DNA from: Magnetospirillum sp.
GTDB taxonomy: Bacteria > Pseudomonadota > Alphaproteobacteria > Rhodospirillales > Magnetospirillaceae
Assembly (NCBI GenBank): GCA_020217035.1
Contig: JAIWOG010000106.1
Coordinates: 1 to 10,000, forward strand
Direction: 5' to 3'
DNA length: 10,000 nucleotides
The translations under genes and the position numbers were made by a program. Below, one piece after another: positions 7,105 through 10,000 of the stretch. The number at the start of each line of letters is the position of its first letter. The stretch's first letter is position 1. The notes under the pieces were generated by a model. It ran no database searches. It was given only the letters and a program-made list of their open reading frames with translations, and was not told the origin of the DNA.

Positions 7105-7881
7105 TCACTCGACCAGATCGCGATAGGCATGCCAACTGGCATGGCCGATCAACGGCAAGGTCACCAGCAGGCCAACGAAGAACAGCGCCATGCCGAACAA
7201 GGTGAAGAAGCTGATCAAGCTGCCCCACAGCATCATCGCCCGCCAGTTCTTGCGCACCGCCTCGACGCTGGTCAGCATGGCGGTCATGGCGTCGCAATCC
7301 TTGCGGTCCAGCAACATGGGCACGGCGATGGCGGTCATGGCGAAGACGCCGACGGCCATGGCCCCGCCGCTGATCATGCCCACCAGCAGGAAGGACAGGC
7401 TTTGCGGCGACAGCAAGATGGTGTCCAGCAGATGGTCCAGCGACGGCGGCGCGGCGCCGAAGAACAGCATGAATTCCAGCATGGCCAGACGCACCCAGGC
7501 CAGGAAGGCGATCAGCAGGAAGGCGCCGACCAGGGCGATCTGAGTGGGGTTGCGGCGGATGGCGGTGAAGGCGTCGGCGAAGCTGGCATTGATGCCGTCG
7601 GCCTGGCGACGGCTGGTTTCGTAAAGCCCGACGGCGGCCACCGGCCCGACCAGGGCGAAGCCGAAGGCCAACGGCAGGATCAAATATCCCATGCCCACGG
7701 CATCCAGGCCGAAGAACAGCCCCAGGCCGATGGCGGTGAACAACCCGCCATAGAAATAGCTGATGCCGGGATTGGCGCACATGTCCTGCCAACCGGCGGA
7801 CAGCCAGTCCCAGGGATGGTTAAGGGTGATGTCGCGAATATGCGCCGTGTTGTCGGCGCCGGTATGGGTGACGGTTCTCAT
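7105..7881 (-). CDS. DUF2189 integral membrane protein
   Basis: A 258-residue inner-membrane protein recognisable as the DUF2189 family, whose function is not established. After a soluble N-terminus with the family-like segment LNHPWDWLSAGWQD (residues 20-33), hydrophobic segments lie at about 41-60, 63-86, 114-140, 162-190 and 213-245, giving five or six membrane spans. The loop YETSRRQADGINASFADAF (87-105) is also typical of the family. The start is the ATG at 7881, preceded at 7 nt by GGGAGG (7889-7894). An in-frame ATG 14 codons further up lacks such a site. The gene sits 74 bp after the Cys-tail protein and 68 bp before the enoyl-CoA hydratase, all on one strand. Co-transcription is possible, but no functional link is evident. 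Confidence 0.85.
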   Translation of the reverse strand: MRTVTHTGADNTAHIRDITLNHPWDWLSAGWQDMCANPGISYFYGGLFTAIGLGLFFGLDAVGMGYLILPLAFGFALVGPVAAVGLYETSRRQADGINASFADAFTAIRRNPTQIALVGAFLLIAFLAWVRLAMLEFMLFFGAAPPSLDHLLDTILLSPQSLSFLLVGMISGGAMAVGVFAMTAIAVPMLLDRKDCDAMTAMLTSVEAVRKNWRAMMLWGSLISFFTLFGMALFFVGLLVTLPLIGHASWHAYRDLVE

Positions 7882-7955
7882 GTCCTGTCCTCCCGTGGTG
7901 AAACAACACCTCAGGGCTTGCACATGGGAAGCGTCAAAGCTGAGTTAAAGGGGCA

Positions 7956-8237
7956 TCAATGCCCGCAGCTACAACCACCGCCGCAGGATTCGTCGTCTTC
8001 GGCCTTCAGGTCGGCGCCGTCGTCGTCCTCGCGGAAGATGGCGCCATGGTAGATGCGCACAGATCGTTCGTCCAACTGCGCCGCGATATAGTTGCGGCCG
8101 TCTTCGTCCACCAGCATCTCCATGCCCAGGCGACCTTGCTCGATGGCAGTGACCACCTCGGTCTCGCTGGTGTCGAAGGCTTTGGCCACGGCACCAACCA
8201 GAGCGTTGATCTCGTCATACATTTCGCGGTTTTCCAT
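7956..8237 (-). CDS. small acidic protein with Cys-rich C-terminal tail, function unknown
   Basis: A 93-residue protein I do not recognise. The first 65 residues look like a small alpha/beta domain: helices around MYDEINALVGAVAKAFDTS, then strands in GMEMLVDEDGRNYIAAQL and RSVRIYHGAIF. A very acidic linker (EDDDGADLKAEDDE) leads to the tail SCGGGCSCGH, with Cys85, Cys89, Cys91 and a terminal His93. This tail could bind a metal ion or an Fe-S precursor, but that is inference. The ATG at 8237 is well set by AGGAGGTG (8241-8248). A longer open frame upstream runs through the GNAT gene and is rejected. It follows the GNAT gene by 53 bp on the same strand, so co-transcription is likely. Confidence 0.8.
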   Translation of the reverse strand: MENREMYDEINALVGAVAKAFDTSETEVVTAIEQGRLGMEMLVDEDGRNYIAAQLDERSVRIYHGAIFREDDDGADLKAEDDESCGGGCSCGH

Positions 8238-8290
8238 AGCCACCTCCTGGGGGAACGCCGGGGCCTTATAGCCAAAGCCGGCCCGCCCTG

Positions 8291-8746
8291 TCACGCCCCA
8301 AGCACGAAATGGGCGAAGGCTTCGTCGGATTGGGTGGGCCTGAAGCCCGCCCCCAGGAACAAGCGCTCGCTGGCCAGGTTGCCCGGCCGCACCGCCGCCA
8401 GCACCTCGGCCCCGGGATGGTCGCGCCGCAGGCGGGCGACGCCTTCGTTCAGGATGCGTCGCCCCAGCCCCCGGCCTTGGGCAACGGGGGCGACGGTGAT
8501 GCTGACCTCCCACACGTCAGCTTGGCCGCGACGGTTGAAGCGGACCACGCCGACCCGTGTGCCGTCCAGCCACGCCACCAGGAACAGGCAGCCGGGATCG
8601 GCGATCATGCGGTCAAGCCACCGGCAATGGTCCTCCCAGCTTATTTCCTCCGGCTGACGCGACAGCGCCCGCGTCTTGGGATCGTTGCGCCAGGCCAACA
8701 GGTCGGCGGCGTCGGCCGGCTGCGCCAATCGCAGATGCAGGCTCAT
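8291..8746 (-). CDS. GNAT acetyltransferase, PseH-like
   Basis: A 151-residue GNAT-fold N-acetyltransferase. The acetyl-CoA pyrophosphate loop is VAPVAQGRGLG (residues 85-95), with the Q/R-x-x-G-x-G signature at Q90-G95, and the motif B region is NLASERLFLGAGF (123-135). The N-terminal pattern LLAWRNDPKTR followed by SWEDHCRWL resembles PseH-type transferases, which acetylate amino sugars in pseudaminic-acid synthesis for flagellin glycosylation, and related nucleotide-sugar transferases. RimI-like protein acetylation is an alternative. Its ATG (8744-8746) overlaps the stop of the flagellin-like gene as ATGA, while its own ribosome site is poor, so its translation probably depends on the upstream gene. 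This coupling is the main reason to suspect a role linked to the flagellin-like protein. Confidence 0.85.
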   Translation of the reverse strand: MSLHLRLAQPADAADLLAWRNDPKTRALSRQPEEISWEDHCRWLDRMIADPGCLFLVAWLDGTRVGVVRFNRRGQADVWEVSITVAPVAQGRGLGRRILNEGVARLRRDHPGAEVLAAVRPGNLASERLFLGAGFRPTQSDEAFAHFVLGA

Positions 8747-9468
8747 GCCCGGATGTTGACCAGAGAGCCCCGCGACAACGTCGCCGAGGACGACGACGCG
8801 GCCGAAGAGGAATAGCCCGTCGACGAGGTGGACGAGCCCAAACCGGTCAACGAGCGCACCAGGGTCGAGGTGGTGCCGTCGTCATAGGCCAGCCCCTGAA
8901 CCGCATTGGACAGGGCGTCATAGCGGATGGAAACCTGCTGGATGGCCCGCTCGACGGCGGCCCTGGCGGTCTCGGTGCTGCTTTGGTCGATGACGCTGAG
9001 ACCGGACAGCCCCAGGCTGGCGCTGTCGAGCGGCTGCGACGTCACCGTGGCGACGCCCCCCAGGCTGGTGGTTTGGATACGGATCGCCGCAACCGGCTGC
9101 GACACCAGGTTCACCCCGGATACCGTCGCCTGGGCGACCGTCTTGTCGATGCCGCCCAAGGCCAGGGTGATGTCGGTTTGAAGCGAGCTGCGGGTGGCGT
9201 CGGTGCGTTGGCTGGGAACGCTCAGGCCGTCGGCGATGCCGATCTTGTCGCGGATGGCGTAAAGCTGGGTCAGAACGTCGGCGGCGGCAGCGCTGGCCGC
9301 CTGGGTCGCCAGACGGCCTTGAGCCAAGGAATAAGACTGGGCCGAGGGCGACGACGACACGGCGGTGTCGGCGACCACCTGTCCGAAACGGCGGAAAGCC
9401 GCGCCGGTGACTTGCGTCAGCGCGTACAGGTCGTCTTGCCGACCGATGGTTTTGCTTACCGCTTCCAT
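8743..9468 (-). CDS. flagellin-like protein lacking canonical D0 termini
   Basis: A 241-residue protein whose middle resembles the D1 core of flagellin/FlgL. ADVLTQLYAIRDKIGIADG (63-81), then LQTDITLALGGIDKTVAQAT and GVNLV (96-122), match in pattern the flagellin run ending in FNGVNLL. SLGLSGLSVID and ARAAVERAIQQVSIRYDALS (151-187) match the C-terminal D1 helix. The expected conserved flagellin N-terminus and the C-terminal D0 helix are not seen. The protein instead ends in a Ser-rich stretch (about 208-232) and LVNIRA. It may be a filament-related or accessory protein rather than the main flagellin. I chose the ATG at 9468 (GGAAAG 9 nt upstream) because an ATG at 9519 falls beside the predicted transcription start. 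The GNAT gene overlaps its stop. Homology is by eye only. Confidence 0.7.
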   Translation of the reverse strand: MEAVSKTIGRQDDLYALTQVTGAAFRRFGQVVADTAVSSSPSAQSYSLAQGRLATQAASAAAADVLTQLYAIRDKIGIADGLSVPSQRTDATRSSLQTDITLALGGIDKTVAQATVSGVNLVSQPVAAIRIQTTSLGGVATVTSQPLDSASLGLSGLSVIDQSSTETARAAVERAIQQVSIRYDALSNAVQGLAYDDGTTSTLVRSLTGLGSSTSSTGYSSSAASSSSATLSRGSLVNIRA

Positions 9469-9535
9469 GACCGTGCGCTTTCCGTCACGATGGCCGCCAA
9501 ACCCGCGGCCCTGTGCCATTCTGCCCTGTCAGCAT

Positions 9536-9551
9536 AGCACAGGGGCGGCCA
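9536..9551 (-). promoter_or_regulatory. candidate sigma-54 (-24/-12) promoter for the flagellin-like gene
   Basis: The minus strand reads TGGCCGCCCCTGTGCT. It keeps the GG and GC doublets at the required 10-nt separation and matches TGGC and TGCT of the TGGCACG-N4-TTGCW consensus (8 of 12 fixed positions). Transcription would start near 9526, about 58 nt before the ATG at 9468. Sigma-54 control of flagellar genes is common, but in GC-rich DNA such a match can arise by chance. TATGCT (9531-9536) could alternatively be a sigma-70 -10 box. Confidence 0.4.
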
Positions 9552-9581
9552 GACGGGCAACGCAAGCGAAAATGATAACGA

Positions 9582-9594
9582 CTTGGAAACCAAG
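9582..9594. repeat. dyad symmetry, possible operator
   Basis: The sequence CTTGG-AAA-CCAAG is a perfect inverted repeat with 5-bp arms and a 3-bp centre. It lies just upstream of the rightward -10 box at 9601, where a -35 element or regulator would sit. A regulator site is plausible but unproven. Confidence 0.35.
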
Positions 9595-9597
9595 GGC

Positions 9598-9606
9598 TGC
9601 TATATT
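9598..9606 (+). promoter_or_regulatory. candidate extended -10 promoter for the rightward gene
   Basis: TGCTATATT fits an extended -10 (TGn plus five of six matches to TATAAT). No good -35 lies 17 bp upstream. Transcription would begin near 9613 and leave a leader of about 90 nt before the ATG at 9705. Confidence 0.5.
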
Positions 9607-9631
9607 AGGCGTTGGAACATAGTGACCCGCA

Positions 9632-9670
9632 CGCCGGTGGAATGCCGGCGGGACCCGTCCGCAACCGGAC
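9632..9670 (+). other. structured 5' leader with two perfect hairpins
   Basis: Two stable stem-loops follow one another in the predicted leader. CGCCGG (9632-9637) pairs with CCGGCG (9645-9650) around 7 nt, and GTCCG (9657-9661) pairs with CGGAC (9666-9670) around the tetraloop CAAC. A third weak stem, ACCT (9688-9691) with AGGT (9697-9700), would cover part of the ribosome binding site AGGTGAT. No T-run follows, so they are not intrinsic terminators. I cannot assign a known riboswitch class. Confidence 0.5.
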
Positions 9671-9704
9671 CAGGCGATAGAACGTCGACCTAAGGCAGGT
9701 GATC

Positions 9705-10000
9705 ATGGCGACCGACATTTCCGCACTGCTGCAGACGCAGTACAGTCTGTACCAGTACAATTCCGACAACTCGCTGCTGCGCATCAAGCTGGCGCAGGCC
9801 GAACGTTGGCAAAAGGAAAGCGACGCCATCCGCGACAAATACGACGGTTCGGTCGAAGCGGAATACGAGGCCCGTTTCCAAGCCGCCGTCGATGCGAAAG
9901 CCGCGATCGTCGCGCCCTATCAGCGCGTCCAAACCGCCCTGGACAAGATCGACGACATCCGCAACAAGCTGCTGGAAATGCGCACCGCCGCCTCGACCGG
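9705..10000 (+). CDS. helical, possibly flagellin-related protein (3' end outside window)
   Basis: The first 98 residues of a protein that runs off the right edge. The ATG at 9705-9707 follows AGGTGAT (9697-9703), a good anti-SD match. The frame contains no stop and has the strong third-position GC of its neighbours. The protein starts MATDISALLQTQYSLYQY and is rich in Lys, Glu, Gln and Ala in heptad-like order through residues 25-85, suggesting long helices or a coiled coil without a signal peptide. The segment TALDKIDDIRNKLLEMRTAAS (residues 77-97) resembles the flagellin D1 pattern of paired helices. It is divergent from the flagellin-like gene, so a shared role in a filament is possible. 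I do not recognise a named family, and the missing part would decide. Confidence 0.72.
   Translation, partial: MATDISALLQTQYSLYQYNSDNSLLRIKLAQAERWQKESDAIRDKYDGSVEAEYEARFQAAVDAKAAIVAPYQRVQTALDKIDDIRNKLLEMRTAAST

Noticed and set aside
5234..7126. 630-codon open frame on the plus strand
   Set aside because: Antisense to the racemase-like and hydratase genes; Gly/His/Gln-rich translation with no recognisable domain.
6811..8052. 413-codon open frame on the plus strand
   Set aside because: Antisense across three genes, low-complexity Gln/His/Gly/Pro/Arg-rich translation.
8238..8513. N-terminal extension of the 93-residue Cys-tail protein
   Set aside because: It runs through the GNAT gene in another frame, and the ATG at 8237 has an ideal ribosome site.
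9469..9519. Longer start of the flagellin-like protein at ATG 9519
   Set aside because: Only about 7 nt from the predicted transcription start, and the added residues (Gly/Arg-rich) do not look flagellin-like. Not fully excluded.

Overview
The window is a dense, GC-rich bacterial chromosome segment. Base composition, a CCA-encoding tRNA-His, an aerobic-type PhoX phosphatase and a CobC-type cobalamin gene all suggest an alphaproteobacterium. A Rhodospirillales (Magnetospirillum-like) origin is my best guess; it is inferred from gene style, not from a search. No mobile element, CRISPR array or rRNA is visible.

Left part (1-3415). The C-terminal part of a class I/II PLP aminotransferase runs rightward and meets an alpha/beta hydrolase tail to tail, with a 29-bp overlap. 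The hydrolase lies 34 bp downstream of a Tat-exported PhoX-family phosphatase on the minus strand, so the two probably form one transcript. The 145-bp gap upstream of phoX holds a possible PhoB site and a -10 box for phoX. It also holds a divergent promoter for tRNA-His (anticodon GTG).

Middle and right part (3427-9468). Eight minus-strand genes follow each other with short gaps or 4-bp stop/start overlaps. In transcription order they are: a flagellin-like protein, a PseH-like GNAT acetyltransferase, a 93-residue acidic protein with a Cys-rich tail, a DUF2189 membrane protein, an enoyl-CoA hydratase of methylglutaconyl-CoA hydratase type, a CaiB/BaiF family (alpha-methylacyl-CoA racemase-like) enzyme, CobC-like L-threonine-phosphate decarboxylase, and a HAD hydrolase. 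Three junctions are translationally coupled (flagellin-like/GNAT, racemase/CobC, CobC/HAD). The last four genes look like one unit combining branched acyl-CoA metabolism with cobalamin synthesis. The first two look like a motility or surface-filament pair.

Right edge (9469-10000). A 236-bp divergent intergenic region carries a candidate sigma-54 promoter facing left, an extended -10 facing right, a dyad symmetry and a leader with two perfect hairpins. It precedes a coiled-coil-like protein that runs off the window and has a flagellin-like stretch. The flagellin-like pair, the coupled acetyltransferase and this structured divergent region are the most unusual part of the window.
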